A stretch of 64,000 bases of DNA, taken from Bartonella apihabitans (lineage in GTDB: Bacteria > Pseudomonadota > Alphaproteobacteria > Rhizobiales > Rhizobiaceae). Positions within the stretch are counted from its first letter, which is position 1. The number at the start of each line of letters is the position of its first letter. Of the stretch, positions 39,261 to 48,374 are shown in pieces. A model generated the notes under the pieces. The model saw nothing but the letters and a program-made list of their open reading frames with translations, was not told the DNA's origin and searched no databases. The stretch spans positions 62,001 to 126,000 of the forward strand of contig NZ_CP132387.1 of the NCBI RefSeq assembly GCF_030758755.1. Reading direction: 5' to 3'. The position numbers and the translations under genes were made by a program.

Positions 39261-40193
39261 TTACTGGACAAGAGGTCCCTCACCGGATTTTAAATCAATA
39301 CCCGTGATATGGGATTTTCCGGCCAAAATTGCTATATATTGTTGAACAGCTTTTGACCAGCTTGACGCCTCGAGCCAGGCAGCAATTTTTTCTTTTACCA
39401 ATTCCAGCGGAAGAATTTCTCCCGGGATAATCTGGTTTATTTCGACAATATGATAACCATAACGGCTCTCGATTGGTTGCATCAATAGCCCTGTTTTTTT
39501 TGCTTTTTTCAAAGCATTTTCAAATTCCGGAACAGTCGACCCGCGTGTTATCTGACCAAGATTACCACCTTCTGCCGCTGAAGGGCAGGAAGAAATATCT
39601 TTCGCAATTGTGGCAAAGTTTTGCGGATTTTTTTTCACCTGTTCCAAAATGGCATAAGCTTTCTCGCGTGCCTGATCGAAGGCTTTCTTGTCTTTCGGGT
39701 TGGCGCTAACAAGAATGTGTCTGACTTGCCAGATCGTTTCGGTTGAAAAGCGTGACGGGTCACGATCATAAAAAGCCTTGCAATCTTCTTCACTTGCTTC
39801 CGGTGTTTTTATTTCACTTTCAAGAAGGGCAGAAATTGCCGCATCAAGCTTTGTCTGGCGGGTATTATCTTCGCCGATACTGTCTTTTCCGATACTGTCT
39901 TCATTATCGGGAACAAGATTTTTGTCTTTGGCTTCCTGCCATAAAAGTTCACGGATTACCAATGAACGCGCTGCCTCAAGAAGCGCTTCACCCGGCGTTT
40001 GAGCCGGATGATTTTGTGCTTCTTGCAGAATATCGACTTCGGGAATGACAACGCCGTTGACACTCACCTCTTTGAATAGCGGCTTGGCTTTTGGCGGAAT
40101 TCTTGTGTCGATTTCCTGCTTCTTGGGGGAGGAGGGAACCACTATTTTTTTTAAACCCGAATGCTCGACTTTTACCGTTGTCACCATAGACAA
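39261..40193 (-). CDS. Parvulin-type peptidylprolyl isomerase of the nar operon
   Basis: A 310-residue protein: a variable N-terminal helical chaperone part (NifM/SurA-like) and a parvulin domain at about residues 160–260 (WQVRHILVSANPKDK, FATIAKDISSCPSA, GGNLGQITRGSTVPEFE, ESRYGYHIVEI). There is no signal peptide, so it acts in the cytoplasm. Such a gene follows narI in Brucella and other alphaproteobacteria and is thought to help fold nitrate reductase. A 15-base in-frame tandem repeat (39874–39903) duplicates DSIGK/E near residue 105. Confidence 0.9.
   Translation of the reverse strand: MSMVTTVKVEHSGLKKIVVPSSPKKQEIDTRIPPKAKPLFKEVSVNGVVIPEVDILQEAQNHPAQTPGEALLEAARSLVIRELLWQEAKDKNLVPDNEDSIGKDSIGEDNTRQTKLDAAISALLESEIKTPEASEEDCKAFYDRDPSRFSTETIWQVRHILVSANPKDKKAFDQAREKAYAILEQVKKNPQNFATIAKDISSCPSAAEGGNLGQITRGSTVPEFENALKKAKKTGLLMQPIESRYGYHIVEINQIIPGEILPLELVKEKIAAWLEASSWSKAVQQYIAILAGKSHITGIDLKSGEGPLVQ
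39874..39903. repeat. 15-base tandem repeat inside the PPIase gene
   Basis: CCGATACTGTCTTTT followed by CCGATACTGTCTTCA; two copies, in frame, encoding DSIGK and DSIGE. Confidence 0.8.
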
Positions 40194-40213
40194 TTACTCC
40201 TTTATCCGCAGTT

Positions 40214-40936
40214 TTACTCCGTTACTTCTCTACGGATGTGAACGGGCAGACGTTCTTTTTTACGAACAACCTGATATCCCGGACGCCAGATATAACGCAC
40301 CGGTGCACTCAGCATATGAACGAGACGTGTAAACGGGAACAAAAGCAAAATGGTGAGACCGAGGAAAAGGTGCAGTTTGAATACAAAAGCCACGTCGGTG
40401 ATATAGCTCGAAGCTGCAAGGTTGAAGGTGAATATTCCCTGTGCCCAGTCCATCAGCTTGACCATTTCATGCCCGTCGAGATGTTGCATCGAAAAAGGTA
40501 TGGTCGCAAGGCCGAGGAAAAGCTGTGCCCACAACAGAAGAATAATCAATGTATCTGTTGTGCTTGACGTTTCCCTGACACGCGGGTCGAATAAACGCCG
40601 GTGGGCAAGCATTGTCGCACCGATAATGGCCATGGCTCCGGCAATGCCACCGGCTGTCATGGCAACAACCTGTTTGAAGCTATGGCTGACGCCCAAAGCA
40701 TCCCAAACGGCAATAGGTGTGAGAAGCCCGACAAAATGCCCTAAAAAGATAAACAACACACCGACATGGAAAAGAACAGAACCCCACATCAATTGTTTAC
40801 GACGCAACAACTGGCTGGAACTTGCACGCCATGTATAAGGCTCGCGGTCATAACGGACAATCGAGCCAAGTGCCAGAACAGTCAAAGCAATATAGGGATA
40901 GACCCCGAATATGAGTGTATGGAAAAAGTGCAACAT
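40214..40936 (-). CDS. narI: Respiratory nitrate reductase gamma subunit NarI
   Basis: The 240-residue di-heme cytochrome b that takes electrons from quinol in the inner membrane and passes them to NarH. From the ATG at 40936 (LHFFHTLIFGVYPYIAL) there are five membrane helices; the heme-ligand histidines are expected in FHVGVLFIFLGHFVG and LHLFLGLTILLLFPFTRLVHML. Starting at 41098 would add 54 residues that overlap narJ in another frame, so this start is chosen. It is 13 bases after narJ. Confidence 0.93.
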   Translation of the reverse strand: MLHFFHTLIFGVYPYIALTVLALGSIVRYDREPYTWRASSSQLLRRKQLMWGSVLFHVGVLFIFLGHFVGLLTPIAVWDALGVSHSFKQVVAMTAGGIAGAMAIIGATMLAHRRLFDPRVRETSSTTDTLIILLLWAQLFLGLATIPFSMQHLDGHEMVKLMDWAQGIFTFNLAASSYITDVAFVFKLHLFLGLTILLLFPFTRLVHMLSAPVRYIWRPGYQVVRKKERLPVHIRREVTE

Positions 40937-40949
40937 TGTCTCTCTATCC

Positions 40950-41648
40950 TTAAATTTGCGTAGAAGCATCGCGGTGCTGGGCGCGGATGCGACGTTGTAA
41001 CCGGTCAGGCCCGCAATCATTTTCACCCTGATTGCCACCGAAAGTAATGGCTTCCTCTTCCCAGATGCGGTCGAGAGCCTCAAGGTCATTCGGGTCATCT
41101 TCTTTACGGCTGACGATTTCGGCCGTTAATGCTTCGTCGGCTTTTTTGCCAGACAGGCTTTCAAGTGCCACAAAAGCGGCAGCATAAACCGACCCGCGTT
41201 TTTGCAACCTCTGCCGGATTGCGGAAATGATGTGCAAGGTTTCGCCGAGAAGATGGCGGGCTTCCTCGTCACTTCTTGTTGACAGAAATTCCAGAAACAT
41301 CGGCAGATAATCAGGCATTTCATGAGCATCGATTTCAAAACCGGCCTCATCATACATGTCCTTGAGGTCGACCATAGCCTGTCCGCGATCGCGGTTTTCG
41401 CCGTAAACATGTTCAAAAAGATGGAGCGACAAAGACCGCGTTCTGTCAAAAAGCAAAACGTAGTCTTCCTGTACTTCGTAAATGTCGCGATCGGAAATTG
41501 CCGAGACCAGACTTTTCAGGCCGACAATTTCTGCCGCATCAAGATCGGAAAGCTGATCGAGCGTTGCTCTGATAAGATTGCCCGATTGCTGCAATTCTTC
41601 TTCCGGATAGCTTAAAAGTAAGGAAATGATTTTGAGATCGGAATTCAT
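40950..41648 (-). CDS. narJ: Nitrate reductase molybdenum cofactor assembly chaperone NarJ
   Basis: A 232-residue all-helical TorD-family chaperone that holds NarG for Mo-cofactor insertion and does not remain in the final complex. Family features: LLSYPEEELQ at the start, LHLFEHVYGENRDRGQAMVDL, PDYLPMFLEFLS. Its ATG overlaps the narH stop as TAATG. The C-terminal tail is rich in charged residues and poorly conserved. Confidence 0.93.
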   Translation of the reverse strand: MNSDLKIISLLLSYPEEELQQSGNLIRATLDQLSDLDAAEIVGLKSLVSAISDRDIYEVQEDYVLLFDRTRSLSLHLFEHVYGENRDRGQAMVDLKDMYDEAGFEIDAHEMPDYLPMFLEFLSTRSDEEARHLLGETLHIISAIRQRLQKRGSVYAAAFVALESLSGKKADEALTAEIVSRKEDDPNDLEALDRIWEEEAITFGGNQGENDCGPDRLQRRIRAQHRDASTQI

Positions 41649-43186
41649 TACGCGCTCTCCTTCAATAAGTCGGTCGGTGTTGTGACGACTTTCTTACCTT
41701 TTGAACCGAAAAGATCACCCTTTGAATTGCCGCCCGAACATCCGTTGCCGAATGAAAAGCCGCAAGACCCGCGCAGATCATAAGCATCTTCACTTACTTC
41801 ACGATGTGATGTCGGAATGACAAAACGGTCTTCATAATTGGCGATCGCCATGACCTGATACATGTGTTCGATCATTTCAGGTGTCAGACCGACTTTTTCC
41901 GCATATTCCGGACGATATTCACCATCGACAGATTTGGCACGCATATAAGCGCGCATGGCAAGCATACGTTCAAGTGCCGAAACGATCGGTGCTTCTTTGC
42001 CGGCAGTCAACAAATTGGCAAGGTAACGCACGGGTATGCGCAACGAGCGGACATTGGGAATAAAATCGTCCATTGCAAGCTTGCCGGATTCGGCTGCCGA
42101 TTGCAGCGGCGAAAGCGGCGGAATATACCAGACCATCGGCAAAGTGCGATATTCAGGGTGAAGCGGAAAGGCTACTTTCCATTTCATTGCCATTTGATAG
42201 ACAGGCGAATGTTGGGCAGCTTCAATCCACTCGTCACTGACACCGTCTTTACGTGCCTGTTCGATAACAGCAGGGTCATTCGGATCAAGGAAGATTTTCA
42301 ATTGTTCTTCATAAAGATCCTGTTCGCCTTCTGTAGCAGCAGCATCGGAAATCTTGTCGGCATCATAAAGCATCACACCAAGATAACGGATACGCCCGAC
42401 ACAAGTTTCCGAACAAACAGTTGGCATACCGCTTTCAATGCGCGGATAGCAGAAAATGCATTTTTCCGATTTGCCGGAAGACCAGTTGAAATAGATCTTC
42501 TTATAGGGGCAGCCGGAAACACACATACGCCAGCCGCGGCATTTTTCCTGATCAATGAGAACAATACCGTCATCCTCGCGCTTATAAATCGCACCTGAAG
42601 GGCAAACGGCAACGCAGGCAGGATTGAGGCAATGTTCGCAAAGACGGGGCAAATACATCATGAATGTATTTTCAAATTCGCCGTAAATTTCTTTTTCGAC
42701 ATTGGCAAAATTGTAATCTTCGGAGCGCTTGGAAAATTCGCCACCAAGGACATCTTCCCAGTTCGGGCCCCATTTGATTTTTTCCATGCGCTCGCCGGTA
42801 ATCTTTGAACGCGGACGGGCAACCGGCATGGTTTTTGACTCTTTTGCCGTTTGCAAATGCTCATAGTCGAAATCGAACGGTTCGTAATAATCGTCAATCT
42901 CCGGCAGATCGGGATTGGCAAAAATTTTGGAAAGAACACGCCACTTTGCGCCCATGCGCGGGCGTATCTTGCCATTCGATTTTCTTATCCAGCCGCCATT
43001 CCAGCGTTTCTGGTTTTCCCAATCTTTGGGAAAACCGATGCCGGGTTTTGTCTCGACATTGTTGAACCAGGCATATTCAACGCCTTCACGGTTCGTCCAG
43101 ACATTCTTGCAGGTGATAGAGCAGGTATGGCAACCGATACATTTATCGAGGTTCAGAACCATACCTATTTGCGCGCGAACCTTCAT
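41648..43186 (-). CDS. narH: Respiratory nitrate reductase beta subunit NarH
   Basis: A 512-residue iron–sulfur electron-transfer subunit on the cytoplasmic side of the membrane. The four clusters are visible: CIGCHTCSITCKNVW near residue 16, CEHCLNPACVAVCPSGA, CRGWRMCVSGCPYKKIYFN (with Trp in place of a Cys, giving a [3Fe-4S] centre) and CIFCYPRIE…CSETC. It overlaps narG by four bases (ATGA) and narJ by one. Length is typical of NarH. Confidence 0.96.
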   Translation of the reverse strand: MKVRAQIGMVLNLDKCIGCHTCSITCKNVWTNREGVEYAWFNNVETKPGIGFPKDWENQKRWNGGWIRKSNGKIRPRMGAKWRVLSKIFANPDLPEIDDYYEPFDFDYEHLQTAKESKTMPVARPRSKITGERMEKIKWGPNWEDVLGGEFSKRSEDYNFANVEKEIYGEFENTFMMYLPRLCEHCLNPACVAVCPSGAIYKREDDGIVLIDQEKCRGWRMCVSGCPYKKIYFNWSSGKSEKCIFCYPRIESGMPTVCSETCVGRIRYLGVMLYDADKISDAAATEGEQDLYEEQLKIFLDPNDPAVIEQARKDGVSDEWIEAAQHSPVYQMAMKWKVAFPLHPEYRTLPMVWYIPPLSPLQSAAESGKLAMDDFIPNVRSLRIPVRYLANLLTAGKEAPIVSALERMLAMRAYMRAKSVDGEYRPEYAEKVGLTPEMIEHMYQVMAIANYEDRFVIPTSHREVSEDAYDLRGSCGFSFGNGCSGGNSKGDLFGSKGKKVVTTPTDLLKESA

Positions 43187-46100
43187 TCTGCGGCCTCCTT
43201 CATTGCTGAATTTGCTTCACCATCCATCCAATCGACATGGTCAAGCTTGCGCACCACCACAAACTCGTCGCGATTGGCACCGACAGTGCCGTAATAATTG
43301 AAACCGTATGATTGCTGGACATAGCCGCCGATCATATGGGTCGGTTTTGTAATAACGCGGGTCACCGAGTTATGGATCCCTCCGCGTTGTTTGGTTAAAG
43401 GCGAGCCCGGAACATTCACGATTTTTTCCTGGGCGTGATACATGAAGACCGTTCCGTCTTTCATGCGCTGTGAAACGATGACACGGGCAACAAGCGAGCC
43501 ATTGGCATTGAAAGCTTCCACCCAGTCATTATCGACAATACCGGCCTTTCGAGCATCATTTTCCGAAATCCAGACAACCGGTCCGCCTCTGTTTAATGTC
43601 AACATCAACAGATTGTCGGAATAAGTCGAATGGATACCCCATTTCTGGTGCGGGGTTATGAAGTTCAAAATCAGATGCGGCTTGTCACCGGCCTTGGCTT
43701 CGATCGCCGTTGTTACCGTTTTGGTGTCAATCGGCGGGCGATAAACGCAGAAACCTTCACCAAAGGCACGCATCCACAAATGATCCTGATAAAGTTGCTG
43801 ACGACCGGTGATAGTGCGCCACGGGATCAATTCGTGAACATTGGTATAGCCGGCATTATAACAGACTTTTTCCGATTCAAGACCGGACCACGTGGGTGAC
43901 GAAATGATTTTACGCGGCTGGGCAACAATGTCGCGATAACGGATCTTTTCGTCTTCCTTGGGCAGTGCCAGATGCGTATGGTCACGTCCAGTATGTTCAC
44001 CCAAAGCTTCCCATGCCTTGACAGCAACTTCACCATTGGTTTCAGGTGCAAGGGTCAAAATGACTTCGGTTGCATCAATATCCGTTGCAATGCTCGGCAT
44101 GCCTTTTGTGGCACCCTCATCTTCAACAACGCCATTGATACGGCCGACGAGATCGACTTCCTCTTCGGTTTTCCAATTGATGCCTTTCCCGCCATTGCCG
44201 ACTTTTTTCATCAACGGCCCAAGGGCGGTAAAGCGCTTGTAGAGGTTCGGATAGTCGCGTTCAACCACTGCAATGGCCGGCATTGTTTTGCCGGGAACGG
44301 GTTCGATTTCGCCCTTTTTCCAATCCTTGACATCGAATGGCTGACCAAGCTCGCCCGCAGTATCGTGCTGGCTCGGAGACAAAACGACATCTTTTTCAAC
44401 ACCCAGAACTTCTTTCGATACTTCCGAGAATTTCTCGGCAAGGCCTTTGAAAATATCCCAGTCGCATCTTGCCTCCCAAGCCGGATCAACCGCGCTTGAA
44501 AGCGGGTGGATGAAGGGATGCATGTCCGACGTGTTCAGATCGTTCTTTTCGTACCATGTTGCGGTCGGCAACACGATATCGGAATAGACACAGGTTGTAG
44601 ACATACGGAAATCGAGCGTTACGAGAAGATCAAGTTTGCCTTCCGGCGCTTCGTCATGCCAGACGGCTTCTTTGGTCTCGACCCGTCCCTGATCTCCCAG
44701 ATCCTTGCCCAACACACCATTGGCTGTGCCAAGGAAGTGCTTAAGGAAATATTCGTGTCCTTTACCCGATGAACCGAGAATGTTCGAGCGCCAGACAAAC
44801 ATATTGCGTGGCCAGTTTAACGGATCATCCGGATCTTCACACGACATTTGAAGGCTGCCCGATTTTAAGCCGTCGACGATATAATCTTTCGGGTCTTTAC
44901 CGGCAGCTTCCGCTTCTTTAGCAAGGTTGATCGGATTTGCTTTCAATTGCGGTGCCGATGGCAACCATCCCATGCGCTCGGCACGGATATTATAGTCGAT
45001 CAATGCACCATCCCACGGCCCTTCGGGGGCAGTCGGCGACAACAATTCGCTCACTTTCACAGTTTCATAGCGCCATTGATCGGTATGGGCATAGAAAAAC
45101 GACGTGCCGTTCATCTGGCGTGGCGGGCGCGACCAGTCAAGACCGAAAGCAAGCGGAGCCCAACCGGTTTGCGGACGCAATTTTTCCTGTCCGACATAGT
45201 GGCTCCAGCCACCACCGGATTTACCGATACAACCGCACATAACGAGCATATTGATAATGCCGCGATAGTTCATATCCATATGGTACCAGTGGTTGATACC
45301 GGCACCGAGAATGACCATCGAGCGACCTTTGGTCTTTTCGGCATTGCGGGCAAATTCCCGTGCAACTGTTATGATTTTGTCGCGCGAAACGCCCGTGATC
45401 TTTTCTGCCCATGCGGGAGTATAAGGAATATTTTCATCATAAGAGCTTGCACAGTTTTTGTCTTTGAAACCGCGTTCCAAGCCGTAATTGGTAACGAATA
45501 GGTCAAAAACGGTAGCGACAACAACCTCGCCTTCCGGCAATTTCAATTTGCGGGCAGGTACTTTGCGCGTCAAAACGCTGTTATGATCGGTACCGTCGTC
45601 GTAACTGTGTTCGCGACTTGCGAAATAGGGGAAATCGACATCGGCAACAGTGTCATGCTCGCCTTCAAGCATGAAGCTCATTTCCAATGTGACATCACGG
45701 CCTTTTCCATCTTTCAATTCAAGGTTCCATTTACCCTTTTCACCCCAACGGAAACCGGAAGAGCCGAGAGGCGCAACATAATCACCGCTTTTCATATCAA
45801 CGGCGACAGTTTTCCATTCGGGATTATTGGTTTCACCGAGCTTGTCGGCAAAGTCCGAAGCACGCAGCAAACGGTCAGGAATGAAGTGGCCATTTTTGTT
45901 AACCAGTCTGACGAGCATCGGCATATCTGTGTAGCGCTGGCAGTAATCTTCAAAATATTCGGCCTGACGCTCCAGATGGAATTCACGCAAAATAACATGA
46001 CCGAGTGCCATAGCAAGTGCTGCGTCGGTTCCTTGCTTTGGATGAAGCCAGAGATCGGCAAACTTGCTTGCTTCCGAATAATCGGGTGAAACAACCACAG

Positions 46101-46932
46101 ATTTTGTGCCTTTATAGCGTGCTTCCGAATAAAAATGCGCGTCCGGTGTGCGTGTTTGCGGCACATTGGAGCCCCAAAGCATAAGGAAACCGGCATTATA
46201 CCAATCGGCAGATTCAGGCACATCGGTCTGTTCACCCCATGTCATGGGCGAGGCAGGCGGCAAATCGCAATACCAGTCATAGAAAGACATGCATACGCCG
46301 CCCAGAAGTGACAGGTAACGCGAACCGGAAGCATAGGAGACCATGGACATTGCCGGAATCGGCGAAAAGCCGATAATCCGGTCGGGACCATATTTCTTGA
46401 TTGTATAAGAATTGGCAGCAGCGATAATCTCGTTGACTTCGTCCCATGTAGAGCGAACAAAGCCACCAAGCCCGCGTACCTTCTGGTATTCGGACCGTTT
46501 TTCAGGATTTTCCTGAATTGCAGCCCATGCACCGACCGGTGTTTTTACCACGCGTTCCTTGCGCCACAATTTGATGAGACGCGCGCGGATAAGCGGATAT
46601 TTTACACGGTTTGCCGAATACATATACCAGCTATAGCTTGCGCCCCGCGGACAGCCACGTGGTTCATGGTTGGGTAGATCGGGGCGGGTACGCGGATAAT
46701 CGGTCTGCTGGGTTTCCCAAGTGACAATACCACCCTTGACATAGATTTTCCACGAGCACGAGCCGGTGCAATTGACACCATGCGTCGAGCGCACGATTTT
46801 GTCATATTGCCAGCGTTTGCGATAAGCGTCTTCCCATGAGCGGTTTTCATCGGTTGTGACACCATGTCCATGAGAAAACGGTTGTTTTTTTCGTGCCAGA
46901 AAATTCAGGCGGTCGAGTAGTAGACTCATCAA
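43183..46932 (-). CDS. narG: Respiratory nitrate reductase alpha subunit NarG
   Basis: The 1249-residue catalytic subunit with bis-MGD cofactor that reduces nitrate to nitrite in the cytoplasm. The N-terminal His/Cys motif HGVNCTGSCSW binds the FS0 cluster; TDYPRTRPDLPNHEPRGC follows as in all NarG. The molybdenum-coordinating Asp region is GGVCMSFYDWYCDLPPASP. No Tat signal is present, consistent with NarG retained in the cytoplasm rather than periplasmic Nap. Full-length, no frame breaks. Confidence 0.97.
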   Translation of the reverse strand: MMSLLLDRLNFLARKKQPFSHGHGVTTDENRSWEDAYRKRWQYDKIVRSTHGVNCTGSCSWKIYVKGGIVTWETQQTDYPRTRPDLPNHEPRGCPRGASYSWYMYSANRVKYPLIRARLIKLWRKERVVKTPVGAWAAIQENPEKRSEYQKVRGLGGFVRSTWDEVNEIIAAANSYTIKKYGPDRIIGFSPIPAMSMVSYASGSRYLSLLGGVCMSFYDWYCDLPPASPMTWGEQTDVPESADWYNAGFLMLWGSNVPQTRTPDAHFYSEARYKGTKSVVVSPDYSEASKFADLWLHPKQGTDAALAMALGHVILREFHLERQAEYFEDYCQRYTDMPMLVRLVNKNGHFIPDRLLRASDFADKLGETNNPEWKTVAVDMKSGDYVAPLGSSGFRWGEKGKWNLELKDGKGRDVTLEMSFMLEGEHDTVADVDFPYFASREHSYDDGTDHNSVLTRKVPARKLKLPEGEVVVATVFDLFVTNYGLERGFKDKNCASSYDENIPYTPAWAEKITGVSRDKIITVAREFARNAEKTKGRSMVILGAGINHWYHMDMNYRGIINMLVMCGCIGKSGGGWSHYVGQEKLRPQTGWAPLAFGLDWSRPPRQMNGTSFFYAHTDQWRYETVKVSELLSPTAPEGPWDGALIDYNIRAERMGWLPSAPQLKANPINLAKEAEAAGKDPKDYIVDGLKSGSLQMSCEDPDDPLNWPRNMFVWRSNILGSSGKGHEYFLKHFLGTANGVLGKDLGDQGRVETKEAVWHDEAPEGKLDLLVTLDFRMSTTCVYSDIVLPTATWYEKNDLNTSDMHPFIHPLSSAVDPAWEARCDWDIFKGLAEKFSEVSKEVLGVEKDVVLSPSQHDTAGELGQPFDVKDWKKGEIEPVPGKTMPAIAVVERDYPNLYKRFTALGPLMKKVGNGGKGINWKTEEEVDLVGRINGVVEDEGATKGMPSIATDIDATEVILTLAPETNGEVAVKAWEALGEHTGRDHTHLALPKEDEKIRYRDIVAQPRKIISSPTWSGLESEKVCYNAGYTNVHELIPWRTITGRQQLYQDHLWMRAFGEGFCVYRPPIDTKTVTTAIEAKAGDKPHLILNFITPHQKWGIHSTYSDNLLMLTLNRGGPVVWISENDARKAGIVDNDWVEAFNANGSLVARVIVSQRMKDGTVFMYHAQEKIVNVPGSPLTKQRGGIHNSVTRVITKPTHMIGGYVQQSYGFNYYGTVGANRDEFVVVRKLDHVDWMDGEANSAMKEAAE

Positions 46933-46953
46933 TGGTCTCCTTAACTTACAGCG

Positions 46954-48369
46954 TTATTTTTGTGTCCGACGACCTTCGACATGGAGGATTGCACCGTTAC
47001 GGATGTAACAGAACCATGTGATGGCGAGGCAAATAACGTAAAAGATCATAAATCCCCAAAGTGCGGCTTGCGGGCCACCCGTTGCATCTTTGGATAGTGC
47101 AAAACTTACGGGTATAAGAAAGAAAGCATAGGCAGCAATGGCGGCGGTAAAGCCGGTGATTGCAGCCGATTCACGGTCGCTTTGATGGCGCTTTTGTTCT
47201 TCCGTGGCATTCGGCATAGTCTTGTCGATAACACGGCTCATAATAACCGGTATCATCTGGAAGGTTGAAGCATTGCCGACACCGGTTGCGAAGAAGAGCA
47301 CCATGAACGCGGCAAAGAAACCGGGGAAAGCAATGGAGCTTCCAGGATTTGCAACAAAAAAGAGTGCGGCTCCCAGAGCAAGCATCATCAGGATAAATGC
47401 CCAGAAGGTTACACGACCACCGCCGATTTTATCGCTTACGCCACCAAAACCCGCACGTGCAAGTGCCGAAATCAGTGGTCCGAAGAATACATAGTTCACT
47501 ACATTTACATCCGGAAAGGTCAACCGCGTTAGAAGTGGAAATGCAGCAGAAAAACCGATGAACGAGCCAAAAGTTCCCATATAAAGAATACACATCAGCC
47601 AGTTATCTTTACGTTTGAAAATAACAGCCTGATCAGCAAATGAAGCCTTGGCATCGGCAATGTCATTCATTCCGAACCAGCAGCATATTGCTGACAAAGC
47701 AATGAAGGGAACGAAAACGAAAGCACCGTTCTGTAGCCAGAGCTCGGAAGTGTGACCATTTGCTTCTGTAACAGTGAGCGGGTGACCACCCAACCAGCCG
47801 AAAGCATTGGTGGCAATAACAAGCGGTACAACAAATTGCACAACCGACACACCGAGATTGCCCAAACCGGCATTAAGGCCGCTCGCTTTGCCTTTTTCGG
47901 CTTTCGGGTAGAAAAACGAGATGTTCGACATGGAGGAAGAAAAGTTTCCTCCACCAAAGCCGCATAACAGTGCGAGAAGCGCCATGATCCAATAAGGGGT
48001 GTTGACGTCCTGCACAGCAAAACCGATTCCGAGTGCCGGTATCAACAAAGAAGCGGTTGTGAGCGCCGTCCAGCGGCGGCCACCGAATATCGGTACCATG
48101 AAGGAATAGAAAATACGCAGTGTTGCTCCGGAAAGACCCGGCAAAGCGGTAAGCCAGAACAATTGTGTCGAGCTGAATTTGAAACCGGCACGCGGCAATT
48201 CAGCCACAACCACCGACCAAACCTGCCACACAGCAAACGCAAGAAGCAGAGCCGGAATAGACAACCAGAGATTCTTGTTGGCAATTTTGCGCCCGTAATT
48301 ATTCCAGAAACTGCTATCTTCGGGATTCCATTCGGTTAATACATAACCTTTATTAATTTGATTGGACAT
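46954..48369 (-). CDS. narK: Nitrate/nitrite MFS transporter, NarK2 type
   Basis: A 471-residue, 12-helix major facilitator protein. The nitrate signature appears as LLCGFGGGNFSSSMSNISFFYPKAEKGKA-type sequence (GGNFSSSM and FFYPK) in helix 5, and again GVGNASTFQMIP in helix 11. In Paracoccus the NarK2 half exchanges nitrate for nitrite. It begins six bases after the stop of the NarK1 gene, with its AGGAG ribosome site inside that gene's last codons. It is 21 bases ahead of narG. Confidence 0.93.
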   Translation of the reverse strand: MSNQINKGYVLTEWNPEDSSFWNNYGRKIANKNLWLSIPALLLAFAVWQVWSVVVAELPRAGFKFSSTQLFWLTALPGLSGATLRIFYSFMVPIFGGRRWTALTTASLLIPALGIGFAVQDVNTPYWIMALLALLCGFGGGNFSSSMSNISFFYPKAEKGKASGLNAGLGNLGVSVVQFVVPLVIATNAFGWLGGHPLTVTEANGHTSELWLQNGAFVFVPFIALSAICCWFGMNDIADAKASFADQAVIFKRKDNWLMCILYMGTFGSFIGFSAAFPLLTRLTFPDVNVVNYVFFGPLISALARAGFGGVSDKIGGGRVTFWAFILMMLALGAALFFVANPGSSIAFPGFFAAFMVLFFATGVGNASTFQMIPVIMSRVIDKTMPNATEEQKRHQSDRESAAITGFTAAIAAYAFFLIPVSFALSKDATGGPQAALWGFMIFYVICLAITWFCYIRNGAILHVEGRRTQK

Positions 48370-48374
48370 GCGAA

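Noticed and set aside
41864..42598. Rightward 244-codon open frame inside narH
   Set aside because: Mirror of narH coding; rich in Phe, His and Arg as expected for an antisense frame.
45583..46089. Rightward 168-codon open frame inside narG
   Set aside because: Opposite strand of a fully conserved narG region; composition follows the codon pattern of narG and no ribosome site or family features are seen.
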